Part shown: piece after piece, positions 17,229 to 27,435 of the stretch | How positions within the stretch are numbered: position 1 is the first letter of the stretch | Layout of the letters: each line of letters begins with the position of its first letter | Source of the DNA: Noviherbaspirillum sedimenti | GTDB taxonomy: Bacteria; Pseudomonadota; Gammaproteobacteria; Burkholderiales; Burkholderiaceae_D | DNA length: 64,000 nt | Direction of reading: 5' to 3' | Assembly (NCBI RefSeq): GCF_003590835.1 | Contig: NZ_QYUQ01000002.1 | Coordinates: 2,604,001 to 2,668,000, forward strand | Made by a program: the position numbers and the translations under genes | The notes under the pieces: model-generated | Seen by the model: the letters and a program-made list of their open reading frames with translations, nothing else | Told to the model about the DNA's origin: nothing | Database searches by the model: none

Positions 17229-18515
17229 TCAGGGATACAGGCCGCGCATCTCGTGCGCCTGCAATACCCGGCTGCAGCCGACGATAAAGGCGGCAGTGCG
17301 CAGCGACACTTTGCGCTCTTCGGCCAGTTGCCAGACGGCGGCAAAGGCTTCGCGCATGATGCGCGTCAGGCGCTGGTTGATTTCATCCTCGGTCCAGAAA
17401 AAGCTGGAAAAATCCTGCACCCATTCGAAATAGCTGACGGTGACGCCGCCGGCGTTGGCGATCACATCCGGCACAATCAACACGCCCTTGTCTTGCAGGA
17501 TGTCGTCGGCGGCCGGCGTGGTCGGGCCATTGGCGCCTTCGACAATGATCGAAGCGCGGATGACATGGGCGTTGGCCGCGGTAATCTGCTGCTCCAGCGC
17601 CGCCGGCACCAGGATATCGCAATCGACCGCCCAGAAGGCGTCCTGCTCCGGCAGGGTGTCGGCGCCGGCAAACCCGGCCACCGTGCCGCTTGCAGCCGCA
17701 TGCACCAGCAGCGCAGCGGTATCCAGTCCGCTGTCGCGCACCACCGTGGCCAGATGGTCCTGCACCGCGACAACCTTCGCGCCGGCTTCGGCGAACAGAC
17801 GCGCGGCGACGCCGCCCACATTGCCGAAACCCTGGATGGCGATGCGTGCCCCGCCGATCGCCAGCCCGCTCCTCGCGGCGGCCTCGCAAGCGACCACGAA
17901 CAAGCCACGCCCGGTAGCGGCCTGACGCCCGAGGCTGCCACCCAGCGACACCGGCTTGCCGGTGACCACGCCCGATACTGTATTACCCGCGTTCATGGAA
18001 TACGTATCCATCATCCAGGCCATGACTTGCTCGTTAGTATTGACGTCAGGCGCCGGGATATCCTTGGTCGGGCCGATGATGATGCCGATCTCGCTGGTGT
18101 AGCGCCGCGTCATGCGCTCCAGCTCGCCGCGCGAAAGGGTCTTTGGATCGACCCGGATGCCGCCCTTGGCGCCACCATACGGCACATTCACTGCGGCATT
18201 CTTCACCGTCATCCAGGCCGCCAGGGCCATCACTTCCGACAAGGTGACACTCTGGTGGAAGCGCACCCCGCCCTTGCCCGGGCCGCGCGCGGTATTGTGC
18301 TGCACCCGGTAACCTTCGAAATGGGCGATGCTGCCATCGTCGCGCCGGATCGGCACATCCACCGCCAGGATCAGCTTGGGGCGTTTCAGGGTTTCCACCA
18401 GGGGCGCCAGCGCGCCGAGATAAGGCGTGACGCGATCGATCTGCTCGAGATAGACGCCCCAGGGGCCGATGTCATGCTGGGTCAGGTAGCTGGGGATTTG
18501 ATGGGAAGTGGGCAT
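17229..18515 (-). CDS. Glu/Leu/Phe/Val dehydrogenase (glutamate dehydrogenase)
   Basis: A 428-aa NAD(P)-dependent glutamate dehydrogenase interconverting glutamate and 2-oxoglutarate plus ammonia. Motifs: [18 protein letters not shown] and [16 protein letters not shown] (substrate and catalytic Lys region), [20 protein letters not shown], then a Rossmann segment [17 protein letters not shown]. Length fits the small hexameric class. ATG 18515 has a strong GGAGGAG Shine-Dalgarno; the longer frame is not family-like. Which cofactor it prefers is not decided by the sequence. Confidence 0.94.
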   Translation of the reverse strand: MPTSHQIPSYLTQHDIGPWGVYLEQIDRVTPYLGALAPLVETLKRPKLILAVDVPIRRDDGSIAHFEGYRVQHNTARGPGKGGVRFHQSVTLSEVMALAAWMTVKNAAVNVPYGGAKGGIRVDPKTLSRGELERMTRRYTSEIGIIIGPTKDIPAPDVNTNEQVMAWMMDTYSMNAGNTVSGVVTGKPVSLGGSLGRQAATGRGLFVVACEAAARSGLAIGGARIAIQGFGNVGGVAARLFAEAGAKVVAVQDHLATVVRDSGLDTAALLVHAAASGTVAGFAGADTLPEQDAFWAVDCDILVPAALEQQITAANAHVIRASIIVEGANGPTTPAADDILQDKGVLIVPDVIANAGGVTVSYFEWVQDFSSFFWTEDEINQRLTRIMREAFAAVWQLAEERKVSLRTAAFIVGCSRVLQAHEMRGLYP

Positions 18516-18623
18516 GTGTCTCCTCCGTGGTCCGCTGCGTCGATCTTGAACCCGCAAACTTCAACCCACCCATCTTAGCAAGGATACGGCCGCCATGGCC
18601 GCCGTCGTCCTTGTCCCGGGTAT

Positions 18624-20498
18624 TTATGCAACAGCGCTGGAAGCGCCCGAAGTGCCGATGTCGGCATCGGCGCTCGCCTCGCCGGCAGCAGGCGCCGTTT
18701 GCGCCTGCTGCCTGGCCCACATTTGCGCATACACGCCTTGCGCCGCCAGCAAGCCGGCATGCGTGCCGCGCTCGACGAGCCTGCCGTGGTCCAGCACCAG
18801 GATTTGCGCGGCATCGGCGATGGTCGACAGGCGATGCGCGATCACCAGCGTGGTGCGGTCTTTGGCGATCTCTTTCAACTGCGCCTGGATCGCCTGTTCG
18901 GCGCGGGAATCGAGCGCCGACGTCGCCTCGTCGAAAATCAGAATCGCCGGATTTTTCAATAATGTGCGGGCGATGGCCACGCGCTGCTTTTCACCGCCCG
19001 ACAATTTCAGGCCGCGCTCGCCCACCATGGTGTTGTACCCTTCCGGCAGCGAGACAATGAAATCATGGATCGCCGCCGCCCGCGCCGCGGCGACGATATC
19101 CTCATGCGACGCGCCTGGCTTGCCATAGGCAATGTTGTATTCGATCGTATCGTTGAACAGCACGGTATCCTGCGGCACGATGCCGATCGCCTGACGCAGC
19201 GAGGCTTGCGTGACATCGCGCAATTCCTGGCCATCGATGGTGATGCGGCCAGCCTGGATATCGTAAAACCGGAACAAGAGGCGCGCCAGCGTCGACTTGC
19301 CGGAACCGCTGTGGCCGACCACTGCGGTGGTCGTGCCGGCGGCGATGGTGAAATCGACATCGGCAAGAATCTGGCGATTGCTTTCATAAGAAAAATTGAC
19401 ATGCTCGAAACGCACTTCGGCGCCGACAATCACCAGTGGCCTCGCATGCGGCGCATCGGCCACTTCGCGCTCCTGCTGCAACAGCGAAAACAGGCGATCC
19501 ATGTCGGCCAGGCTCTGCTTGATTTCGCGATAAATCACGCCAAGGAAATTGAGCGGGATATACAACTGGATCATGAAGGCATTCACCAGCACCAGATCGC
19601 CCAGACTCATGCTGCCATCGATCACGCCGCTGGTGGCGCGCCAGAGAATCAGGGTCACGGCCGCCGCAATGATCAGCGACTGCCCGGTATTCAGCAGCGA
19701 GAGCGAGGTTTGCGACTTGACTGCCGCATTTTCATAGCGCTGAAAGTCCTGATCGTAGCGCCGCGCCTCGAGCTCTTCATTGCCAAAGTATTTGACCGTT
19801 TCATAATTGATCAGCGAATCGATGGCCTTGGTATTGGCTTTCGAATCCAGCTCGTTCATGCTGCGCCGGAAATGCGTGCGCCACTCAGTCACCACGACGG
19901 TGAAAGCGATATAGGTGACCAGCGCGCCGGCGGTAATCACGGAAAACCAGATATCGTATTGCAGCACCAGGTAGCCGATCACCAGGCCGATTTCAATCAG
20001 GGTCGGCAAGATGGAAAACAGCGTGTACGACACCAGCGAAGATACGCCGCGCGTGCCGCGCTCGATGTCGCGCGTCATGCCGCCGGTTTGCCGGTTCAGG
20101 TGGAAGCGCAGCGACAGCGCATGCAGGTGGCGAAACACTTGCAGGGCAATCGTGCGCACCGCGCGCTGGGTCACCCTGGCGAACACGAATTCGCGCAATT
20201 CGGTAAACAAGGTGGTGGACAGGCGCAACAAGCCATACGCCAGCAGCAAGCCGATCGGCAGCGCCAGCAACGCGCGCGTTTGTCCGGGGCCGAGCGTGAG
20301 GTGATCCACCAGGTGCTTCAGGACCAGCGGCACGCCGACATTGGCCAACTTGGCGCCGACCAGGAAAGCCAGCGCCAGCATGACCCGCCCCTTGTACGCC
20401 CACAGGTACGGCAACAGGGTCTTGATGGTGGTCCAGTCACGGCGCTGGTGGCTGGACGGCATGACGGGAGCTGGCTCGGAATTGGAATTGCGTCGCAT
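18624..20498 (-). CDS. ABC transporter ATP-binding protein/permease (Atm1/HMT1-type)
   Basis: A 624-aa half-transporter with fused membrane and nucleotide-binding domains. N-terminal six-helix exporter domain (residues about 25-320), then ATPase: GHSGSGKSTL (Walker A), LSGGEKQRVAIARTLL (signature), ILIFDEATSALD (Walker B) and the VIAHRLSTIADA switch His. Segments such as DSLINYETVKYFGNEELEARRYD and GVSSLVSYTLFSILPTLIEI are typical of the Atm1 subfamily, which exports glutathione-linked sulfur or metal conjugates. It is probably a homodimer in the inner membrane. Confidence 0.93.
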   Translation of the reverse strand: MRRNSNSEPAPVMPSSHQRRDWTTIKTLLPYLWAYKGRVMLALAFLVGAKLANVGVPLVLKHLVDHLTLGPGQTRALLALPIGLLLAYGLLRLSTTLFTELREFVFARVTQRAVRTIALQVFRHLHALSLRFHLNRQTGGMTRDIERGTRGVSSLVSYTLFSILPTLIEIGLVIGYLVLQYDIWFSVITAGALVTYIAFTVVVTEWRTHFRRSMNELDSKANTKAIDSLINYETVKYFGNEELEARRYDQDFQRYENAAVKSQTSLSLLNTGQSLIIAAAVTLILWRATSGVIDGSMSLGDLVLVNAFMIQLYIPLNFLGVIYREIKQSLADMDRLFSLLQQEREVADAPHARPLVIVGAEVRFEHVNFSYESNRQILADVDFTIAAGTTTAVVGHSGSGKSTLARLLFRFYDIQAGRITIDGQELRDVTQASLRQAIGIVPQDTVLFNDTIEYNIAYGKPGASHEDIVAAARAAAIHDFIVSLPEGYNTMVGERGLKLSGGEKQRVAIARTLLKNPAILIFDEATSALDSRAEQAIQAQLKEIAKDRTTLVIAHRLSTIADAAQILVLDHGRLVERGTHAGLLAAQGVYAQMWARQQAQTAPAAGEASADADIGTSGASSAVA

Positions 20499-20624
20499 TA
20501 CGGGAAGGAAAAACGATCAGAATGGTTTATGCTTGGACAAACAAGCGATGAAATACATCCATTCTATCAATCCCTGCCACTGCGATGGCCGCGATTGAAA
20601 AACTGAAATTACTGGAAAGACCGA

Positions 20625-21029
20625 ATGTCGAACGAACAGCGCACCACCCTACCACCAGGAAAAATGCCGGAATTGCGCGTTCTGCCGATGCCGGCCGATG
20701 CCAACATCCATGGCGACGTATTTGGGGGCTGGATCATGGCGCAAGTCGACATTGCCGGTTCGCTGCCTGCGGCGCGGCGCGCCAATGGCCGGGTCGCTAC
20801 GATTGCAGTGAATTCCTTTCTTTTCAAACACCCGGTATTCATCGGGGATGTGCTGACTTTTTATGCGGACATCGTCAAGGTCGGCAAAACATCGATCACT
20901 GTCAACGTGGAAGTGTATGCCGAGCGCAACCGCCTGCAGGCGGAAACGGTCAAGGTCACCGAAGCCACGCTGACTTACGTGGCCACCGACGAAGAACGCA
21001 AGCCACGCACCTTGCCGGTTCTGGACTAG
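20625..21029 (+). CDS. acyl-CoA thioesterase (YciA-type hotdog)
   Basis: A 134-aa single-hotdog thioesterase. It shows PADANIHGDVFGGWIMAQVDIAG (catalytic Asp region), the GxVFGGW family motif and FKHPVFIGDVLTFYADIVKVGKTSI. This matches YciA, which hydrolyses short- to long-chain acyl-CoAs in the cytosol. A GGAAAG precedes the ATG. It faces fadD on the opposite strand, so acyl-CoA formation and hydrolysis are encoded side by side. Confidence 0.93.
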   Translation: MSNEQRTTLPPGKMPELRVLPMPADANIHGDVFGGWIMAQVDIAGSLPAARRANGRVATIAVNSFLFKHPVFIGDVLTFYADIVKVGKTSITVNVEVYAERNRLQAETVKVTEATLTYVATDEERKPRTLPVLD

Positions 21030-21055
21030 CCCACCCGCTCCAAACGCTACGTCCG

Positions 21056-21082
21056 AAAAAAACCACCGGTCAGGCAGGCGGT
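21056..21082 (-). terminator. probable weak terminator of fadD
   Basis: On the minus strand, ACCGCC (21082-21077) pairs with GGTGGT (21067-21062) with one G-U pair, a 9-nt loop and a seven-T run. The stem is short, so termination may be partial. Confidence 0.5.
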
Positions 21083-21128
21083 CTTGGGGGCTGGCGGATC
21101 AGACCGGAGCCCGGCCCGATCCTGACAA

Positions 21129-22811
21129 TCAACCCGTTTTCTGTTCGTCGCGCAACTCCCGGCGCAGGATCTTGCCGACGTTGGTTTTCGGCAGCGCATC
21201 GCGGAATTCGATGAATTTTGGCCGCTTGTACCCCGTGAACTGCTGCTTGCAATAATCCATCAATTGTTCCACCGTCAGCGATGGATCCTTGCGCACCACA
21301 TACAGCTTGACTGCCTCGCCGGAATGGGGGTCAGGCACGCCGACGCAGGCGCATTCCAGTACGCCGGGATGTTCGGCAACCACGCCCTCGATTTCATTCG
21401 GATAGACATTGAAACCGGATACCAGGATCATGTCCTTCTTGCGGTCGACGATACGAACATAACCGCGCTCATCCATGATACCAATGTCACCGGTCTTGAA
21501 AAAACCGTCCGGCGTCATGGCTTTGGCGGTTTCGTCCGGACGCCGCCAGTATCCCGCCATGACTTGGGGACCACGCACGGCGATTTCGCCGGACTGCCCC
21601 ACCGGCACGGCATTGCCGGCATCATCGAGCATGACAACTTCAGTGGAAGGGAACGGTAAACCGATCGTGCCGCTGAACTCCTTGGCATCGGCCAGGTTGC
21701 AGGTCACCACCGGTGACGTTTCCGACAAACCATAGCCTTCAGCAATGGGACATCCGGTGATTTTGATCCACTGGTCGGCTACCGCCTTTTGCACCGCCAT
21801 GCCACCGCCAACGCTGATCTTCAGCGCCGAAAAATCCAGCTTGGCAAATTCCGGATTGTTCAACAAGCCGTTGAACAACGTATTTACCGCAGGAAGCATG
21901 TTGAAGCGGTATTTCGACAGCGTCTTGATGAATCCCGGAATATCGCGGGGATTGGCGATCAGGATGTTGAGCGCACCGATACGTGTGCCCAGCAAAAAGC
22001 AGGTTGTCAGCGCGAAGATATGGTAAAGCGGCAATGCGCACACCATCACGACTTGCTCAACCTTCGGCGCCTTGTCCAGTCCGGGCGCCAGCCACACATC
22101 CGACTGCAGCACATTGGCCAGCACATTACGATGCAGCAAAGTCGCGCCTTTGGCGATGCCCGTAGTACCACCGGTATATTGCAGAAAAGCGATATCGTCC
22201 TGGGTCAAGCTCACTGGACGCAAATTCATGCGCGCGGCATCGGCCAGGGCCTTGTTGAAAGATACCGCGCCCGGCAATGCATAGGACGGCACCATTTTCT
22301 TGACATGGCGTACGACGAAATTGACCAGCATGCCCTTGGCACCGCCGAGCAGTTCGCCCATGCTCGCCACCACCACATGCTTGATCTGGGTTTTGGCGAT
22401 CACTTGCTGCAGGATATGCGCAAAATTTTCCAGGATGACGATCGCTTCAGCCCCGGAATCGACCAACTGGTGTTCCAGTTCACGTGGCGTATACAAAGGA
22501 TTGACATTGACTACAATATAGCCGGCACGCAATACCGCAGCCATCGCCACCGGATATTGCAATACATTGGGCATCATGAGGGCTACGCGCGCACCTTTTT
22601 GCAATCCCCTGGATTGCAACCACGCCGCCAGCTTTTTCGACATCGCATCGACTTCGGCGAACGTGATGGTCTTGTCCATGCTGACAAAAGCATCGCGCGT
22701 CGCATATTTTTGGAATGACTCTTCTAGCAGGTGAACCAGGGAATGATACTGACCCAGGTCAATTTCGGCAGGAATTCCAGCAGGGTAAGATTTTAGCCAA
22801 AACTTGTCCAT
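21129..22811 (-). CDS. fadD: long-chain fatty acid--CoA ligase
   Basis: A 560-aa adenylate-forming enzyme activating free fatty acids to acyl-CoA for beta-oxidation, peripheral to the inner membrane. Motifs: QYTGGTTGIAKGATLLHRN (AMP-binding P-loop), EGYGLSETSPV, GFFKTGDIG, and DRKKDMILVSGFNVYPNEIE (FACS linker signature), ending with GKILRRELR containing the catalytic Lys. The start MDKFWLKSYPAGIPAEID is FadD-typical with AAGGGC upstream. Confidence 0.96.
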   Translation of the reverse strand: MDKFWLKSYPAGIPAEIDLGQYHSLVHLLEESFQKYATRDAFVSMDKTITFAEVDAMSKKLAAWLQSRGLQKGARVALMMPNVLQYPVAMAAVLRAGYIVVNVNPLYTPRELEHQLVDSGAEAIVILENFAHILQQVIAKTQIKHVVVASMGELLGGAKGMLVNFVVRHVKKMVPSYALPGAVSFNKALADAARMNLRPVSLTQDDIAFLQYTGGTTGIAKGATLLHRNVLANVLQSDVWLAPGLDKAPKVEQVVMVCALPLYHIFALTTCFLLGTRIGALNILIANPRDIPGFIKTLSKYRFNMLPAVNTLFNGLLNNPEFAKLDFSALKISVGGGMAVQKAVADQWIKITGCPIAEGYGLSETSPVVTCNLADAKEFSGTIGLPFPSTEVVMLDDAGNAVPVGQSGEIAVRGPQVMAGYWRRPDETAKAMTPDGFFKTGDIGIMDERGYVRIVDRKKDMILVSGFNVYPNEIEGVVAEHPGVLECACVGVPDPHSGEAVKLYVVRKDPSLTVEQLMDYCKQQFTGYKRPKFIEFRDALPKTNVGKILRRELRDEQKTG

Positions 22812-22979
22812 GTATGCCCTTGTCTCTCTTTATAAGTATTTGCCAATTGCACCGATTGCCGAACAACTTGCTATTGTTCAAACTCGATGCTAGCGGGCGA
22901 AGCTTTCAGGTGCAAGTGTTTTAGGCAATATTCGATCAATTTTCCTATTCACGCAAGAATATTGCGGTGCGGCACATTA

Positions 22980-24089
22980 CTAATGATTATGGGCCAGCAG
23001 TCCCTCGCCTTCGGCCATGACGGCCTGTCCAGGGGCGGGAATGACGGGCACCAGGCCCGCCAGGCGCTGAGACCGTTGCGACTGGTCCAGCGCCGCAAGC
23101 GTACGCACCGCCGCATAAAATTTGCCGAGGTCTTTTTCCTGGTGCAGCAAGGCGCGGAATCCCGGCACGAAGTCATGATAGGTTGCCACCAGCGCCAGAT
23201 GGGCATTGTTCAGCGGCTCGGCAAACCAGCGGTCGTAGCCGGCATAGCCGCCCCAGCCTTGCTTCAATGTCCGATAGTCCTCTTGCATGGACTGGAAAAT
23301 CTGCATTTTGTTGGTGTTTTTCTGCTGGTCGCTGGCAGTGCTGGCGTAATTGGCTTGCAGCGCCTGGCGCGTCTTCAGCAACAGCGCCAGGAAATCCTGC
23401 TTGCGCGCCGTTTGCGCACGGTAGCCGGCCCGCATTTTCTCGTCCCCATAGGTGTCAAGCCAGCGCTCCACACCGACCTCCTCGACCGCGACTGCGAAGG
23501 ATTCATTGAAACGAGAATCGCCGGGCACATAGGCAACCTGATGCGCCAGTTCATGGAACATCAGGCGCGCCAGTTCCGCTTCGGGATACTCGACGAAAGT
23601 CGACAATACCGGATCGTCGAACCAGCCCAGGGTCGAATAGGCGGGTACGCCGGAAATCTGGACATCGTAATGCTCGCTGCGCAGTGCGGCGGCATAGGTC
23701 TGCGCCTCTTCCTTGCTGTAATAACCGCGATAATTTACGCAACCCGCAATCGGAAAACACCATTGCCTTGCCTGCAGCGACAGCGTTGGCGTGGCCACGA
23801 CATTCCACAAGACATAAGGTCGCTTCAATTCAGCATAGGTGGTGAAAGTGCCATTGTCCGGCAAGCCCAGCGTATGCGCGGCAAAGTGGCGTATCTCCTT
23901 GACCCTGGCCAGCCGGGCTTTCAGCTTGTCGGCTGCCGCCGGATCCGCCAGCCAGTCATCGATCGGCCGGGCCTGCGCCATCAATGAAAGCTGGCCTTGC
24001 GCGGCCTGCACGAAATAACCCAGCTGGGTGCAACCGCCAGCAAGCATCGCCAGTCCGCACAACAAACCGATCCGCCACTTTTTAACCAT
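22980..24089 (-). CDS. predicted lipoprotein aminopeptidase (COG4324 type)
   Basis: A 369-aa predicted metallo-aminopeptidase anchored as a lipoprotein. A signal peptide ends in the lipobox LAGGC (Cys about residue 19). The zinc motif HELAHQ lies in ARLMFHELAHQVAYVPGD, followed by NESFAVAVEEVGVERWL with the third-ligand Glu. This matches the putative aminopeptidase family (Pfam Aminopep). ATG 24089 is chosen for its lipoprotein signal and the GGAGCAAGG Shine-Dalgarno. It is transcribed alone, divergent from the M20 gene. Confidence 0.88.
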   Translation of the reverse strand: MVKKWRIGLLCGLAMLAGGCTQLGYFVQAAQGQLSLMAQARPIDDWLADPAAADKLKARLARVKEIRHFAAHTLGLPDNGTFTTYAELKRPYVLWNVVATPTLSLQARQWCFPIAGCVNYRGYYSKEEAQTYAAALRSEHYDVQISGVPAYSTLGWFDDPVLSTFVEYPEAELARLMFHELAHQVAYVPGDSRFNESFAVAVEEVGVERWLDTYGDEKMRAGYRAQTARKQDFLALLLKTRQALQANYASTASDQQKNTNKMQIFQSMQEDYRTLKQGWGGYAGYDRWFAEPLNNAHLALVATYHDFVPGFRALLHQEKDLGKFYAAVRTLAALDQSQRSQRLAGLVPVIPAPGQAVMAEGEGLLAHNH

Positions 24090-24323
24090 GCCTTGCTCCA
24101 CTCCTGACAACAAAAACCGCAAAATTCCGTCTATACCGTGATTGGCCCAGCACTTCCCCTTTAATGAGACTTACACAGCCGAAAAAGTTCAGCCGTCAGG
24201 AAAAACCAAGTCGAAGCTTGTCAAAAGCGCAGCCGGCGGGCGACGGGTGGCGGCACAGTAGCGTAATATATATGCAAACACCACGAGCAAACCGGAGGCG
24301 GATCGACAGGCCCGCTAATACTT

Positions 24324-25550
24324 ATGTCACTGCCCGCGCCGGCAACAGCCATGAAATTGATCGATTCCATACTAGAGTCCCAGAGCGAACTACGGCAAAT
24401 CCGGCATGACATCCACGCCCATCCCGAACTCGCATTTGAAGAGAAGCGCACCGCCGGCGTAGTGGCGCAAAAACTGGGCGAATGGGGCATACCGGTATTG
24501 CGCGGCCTTGGCGGCACCGGCGTGGTCGGCATACTCAGGAATGGCGCAAGCACACGGGCGCTGGGCCTGCGCGCCGACATGGATGCGTTGCCACTCCAGG
24601 AAATCAACAGTTTCCCGCATGCGTCGCGCCATGCCGGCAAGATGCACGCCTGCGGCCACGACGGCCATACCGCAATGCTGCTGGGTGCTGCCCGGCACCT
24701 GGCCCGGCAGCGCGATTTCGACGGCACCATCTACCTGATTTTCCAGCCGGCGGAAGAAGGCGGCGGCGGCGCCCGGCGCATGATCGAAGACGGCCTGTTC
24801 GAGCAATGCCCGATGGATGCCGTATTCAGCCTGCATAACTGGCCTGGAATACCGGCTGGCCAATTCGGCGTGGTGCCCGGCCCGATGATGGCATCCTCGA
24901 ATGAATTCGAAGCCGTCATCCGCGGCAAGGGCGCCCATGCCGCGCAGCCGCACAAGGGCATCGACCCGATCATGGTGGCGATGCAGATCGCGCAGGGCTG
25001 GCAAACCATCATCTCGCGCAACCGCAACCCCCTTGAGGCCGCCGTACTGTCGATTACCCAGATCCACGCCGGCAGCGCCACCAATATCATTCCCGACGAA
25101 GCACGCATGATCGGGACCGTGCGCACCTTCAGCACTGCCACGCTGGACATGATCGAAGCGAGGATGGAACAGATCGCCGCCCATACTGCGGCGGCCTTCG
25201 AGGCGCAGGTCGATTTCCGCTTCCAGCGCAACTATCCCGCCCTGGTCAACCACGCGCGCGAAACTGCGTTTGCCGTCGAAGTACTGCAAGCCATGGTCGG
25301 TGCGGAACAAGTCGACACCGCAGTAGAACCGACCATGGGGGCGGAAGACTTCGCCTTCATGCTGCAGGAAAAACCGGGCTGCTATGTCTTCCTCGGTAAC
25401 GGCGAAGGACAGCACCGTGCCGCCGGCCACGGCCTGGGGCCATGCAACCTGCACAACCCCAGCTACGATTTCAACGATGAACTGCTGCCGATCGGCGCCA
25501 GTTACTGGGTGCGGCTGGCGCAAGCCTGGCTGGCCCGGCCAGCTGCGTAA
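24324..25550 (+). CDS. M20 family amidohydrolase/carboxypeptidase
   Basis: A zinc-dependent amidohydrolase of the M20D group (hippurate hydrolase/N-acyl-amino-acid hydrolase type). Motifs: LRADMDALPLQE, HACGHDGHTAMLLGAARHL (first zinc ligands), IFQPAEEGGGGARRMIEDGLF (catalytic Glu pair), GKGAHAAQPHKGIDP and TMGAEDFAFML. Substrate is not decided; auxin-conjugate and hippurate hydrolases look alike. Start alternatives are ATG 24324 (408 aa) and ATG 24351 (399 aa); the latter begins MKLIDSILESQ, closer to homologues. It converges with the DUF3047 gene, stops 3 bp apart. Confidence 0.92.
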   Translation: MSLPAPATAMKLIDSILESQSELRQIRHDIHAHPELAFEEKRTAGVVAQKLGEWGIPVLRGLGGTGVVGILRNGASTRALGLRADMDALPLQEINSFPHASRHAGKMHACGHDGHTAMLLGAARHLARQRDFDGTIYLIFQPAEEGGGGARRMIEDGLFEQCPMDAVFSLHNWPGIPAGQFGVVPGPMMASSNEFEAVIRGKGAHAAQPHKGIDPIMVAMQIAQGWQTIISRNRNPLEAAVLSITQIHAGSATNIIPDEARMIGTVRTFSTATLDMIEARMEQIAAHTAAAFEAQVDFRFQRNYPALVNHARETAFAVEVLQAMVGAEQVDTAVEPTMGAEDFAFMLQEKPGCYVFLGNGEGQHRAAGHGLGPCNLHNPSYDFNDELLPIGASYWVRLAQAWLARPAA

Positions 25551-25553
25551 GCG

Positions 25554-26330
25554 CTACCGGTTCTGCGACAGCAGGCGGATATCGCCATACCAGGCTTCCA
25601 CCGTCTCGCCGGTATAGTCGCTGTCGGTGAGGATGCCGACGCCAATCAGGCGCCCTGGCTTTTCGCCATAGGCGTGCTCGAAATCCTCGACGATGTTGCG
25701 CTCGAACTCGCGCCACTTGCCAATGGCGTCAGTTCCACTCTGCACAACCACGCTGCGGATCCGGCTGGAACGCTTGTTCTGCCTGATGGTGCCAGCCGGT
25801 TCATTGCCATGCCACTCGTACATCAGGGTCGCGTAGGGAAAATCGTGCCCGGTAATCAATTTGGCGGTTTCGAACTGGATCTGTTCGGAAAACGACAGCT
25901 CGCCCTTGTCGCCGTCGAAGCCCAGGATGATGCGAGCCGGCGCATCCTCCATCAACTCCTGCGCCTGCACGATGCGTTCCCCCAGGCTGCCGATCTTCCA
26001 CTGCCAGCGCAGCAACGGCTGCTCGCGCGGTTCGATGCTGACGTGCTGCATCAGTCCCGACGAAGCATTCGCCGACAGCGCGCGCAGCACCGTCCGCTCC
26101 TGTTCCGCGACCAGACTGTAATCGGTGCGCTTCTTCTGCTTGAAGATCACCATCGGCTGCCAGCCCTGCGGCAGCCCGCCCGCCGGGCCGCCGGAGAACA
26201 TTGTCAGACGGTCGGCCAGCGGTTGCGCCGGCGCAGCCGCACCATCCTGCGACGCCTGTTCCGCCGACGGGTTGGATACGCAGCCGCCAATTGCCAACGA
26301 CATCGCCAGTAACACACCAATTCGCTTCAT
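25554..26330 (-). CDS. DUF3047 domain-containing lipoprotein
   Basis: A 258-aa protein with a lipoprotein signal (MKRIGVLLAMSLAIGGC, Cys 17) and a DUF3047 body: LLRWQWKIGSLGERIVQ, DAPARIILGFDGDKGEL, LMYEWHGNEPAGTI and the terminal IGVGILTDSDYTGETVEAWYGDI. The W-x-W-K and D-x-D-x-T-x2-x-A-W-Y-G-D blocks suggest a beta-sandwich, possibly carbohydrate-binding-like. Function is unknown. Start 26330 is set by the signal peptide. Confidence 0.85.
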   Translation of the reverse strand: MKRIGVLLAMSLAIGGCVSNPSAEQASQDGAAAPAQPLADRLTMFSGGPAGGLPQGWQPMVIFKQKKRTDYSLVAEQERTVLRALSANASSGLMQHVSIEPREQPLLRWQWKIGSLGERIVQAQELMEDAPARIILGFDGDKGELSFSEQIQFETAKLITGHDFPYATLMYEWHGNEPAGTIRQNKRSSRIRSVVVQSGTDAIGKWREFERNIVEDFEHAYGEKPGRLIGVGILTDSDYTGETVEAWYGDIRLLSQNR

Positions 26331-26382
26331 AGGTTTCAATTTTCTCGTACGGTGATCTGAAAAACGGCAGGTCCGGCCGCCA

Positions 26383-27294
26383 TTAAGGCAACTGGTCCGG
26401 CCGGGTGCCAACCCGCACGCCCGGATTGATGCGCTCCAGTGCCAGCAGTGCTGCCGACTGGTCGGCTAGCGGCAGCGCGGCAAGAATGCTGCGGTAGCGC
26501 TCGGTTACCAGTTCTGTGACCGGCAGACGAATGCCGGCGGCAACAGCCGCGACCAGGACGTTTTCCAGGTCCTTGGTCTGGCTCTTGACTTGGCCGCCCG
26601 GGAGGAAATTGCGCTCCAACATGCGTTGCCCATGCACTTCCAGGATACGGCTCTCGGCAAAACCGCCACGGATTGCCGCACGCACCGCCACCGGATCGGC
26701 GCCACCGGCCTGTGCCAGCAGCAGGGCTTCGGCAACGATGTTGAGAGTCCCGCCGACGATCAGCTGGTTGCACAATTTGGCCAGCTGGCCGCAACCCGCC
26801 GGCCCGACCAGAGTGGGCCGGCCCAGCACCTGCAACAACGCCTCGACCCGAGCGAAATCCTGCTCGGCGCCCCCCGCCATGATTGCCAGGCTGCCCGCTT
26901 CGGCGCCTACCACGCCACCCGAAACGGGCGCATCGATGAAGGCCACGCCCAATGCCTGCAGTTTGGCGTGCAGCGCCTGCGCTTCGGCTTGCCGGGTCGA
27001 ACTCATGTCGATCACCAGCATCCCGGTGCGCAAGCCGGCCGCGGCCAGGTCGATGACTGCGGCCACCGCCGCGCCGTCCCCCAGCATGGTGATGACGATA
27101 TCGGCCTGGCTGGCCGCTGCCGCTGGCGTATCGGCGACGTTGGCACCCAACCCCTCCAGTTCCATGGCCTTGGCTGGCGTACGGTTCCATACGGTGAGCG
27201 GATATCCCGCCCGCAGCAGCCGCGACGCCATCGGCTGGCCCATCAGGCCAATTCCCAGAAACGCCACGCGCACCGGCGATGTTGTTGCCTTCAT
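26383..27294 (-). CDS. NAD(P)-dependent beta-hydroxyacid dehydrogenase (3-hydroxyisobutyrate dehydrogenase family)
   Basis: A 303-aa cytosolic reductase. N-terminal Rossmann VAFLGIGLMGQPMASRLLRAGY (G-x-G-x2-G), then FIDAPVSGGVVGAEAGSLAIMAGG (substrate loop), and the catalytic Lys in GCGQLAKLCNQLIVGG. Members reduce tartronate semialdehyde, 3-hydroxyisobutyrate, succinic semialdehyde or glyoxylate, and the sequence does not decide among them. ATG 27294 has AAGGAAATTC upstream. It is divergent from glpK across 141 bp. Confidence 0.92.
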   Translation of the reverse strand: MKATTSPVRVAFLGIGLMGQPMASRLLRAGYPLTVWNRTPAKAMELEGLGANVADTPAAAASQADIVITMLGDGAAVAAVIDLAAAGLRTGMLVIDMSSTRQAEAQALHAKLQALGVAFIDAPVSGGVVGAEAGSLAIMAGGAEQDFARVEALLQVLGRPTLVGPAGCGQLAKLCNQLIVGGTLNIVAEALLLAQAGGADPVAVRAAIRGGFAESRILEVHGQRMLERNFLPGGQVKSQTKDLENVLVAAVAAGIRLPVTELVTERYRSILAALPLADQSAALLALERINPGVRVGTRPDQLP

Positions 27295-27435
27295 GAATTT
27301 CCTTCTCTGTTCGGGTTGTACCGCGAAATGCTGCAGTATCATCACAAAAAGCACGTCCGATGTCGATAGCCGGCAAGGCTGAATGGCCGTCGTTGTGGTC
27401 AGCAGCGCACATTGTCAGGTTTGATTGGATCCCCC

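Noticed and set aside
15909..18578. 889-aa plus-strand ORF opposite pyrC and glutamate dehydrogenase
   Set aside because: Spans the antisense of two well-supported genes; composition is that of a shadow frame, rich in His/Gln/Arg.
24164..24409. 81-aa plus-strand ORF overlapping the start of the M20 gene
   Set aside because: It is out of frame with a well-supported M20 hydrolase and has no family features.
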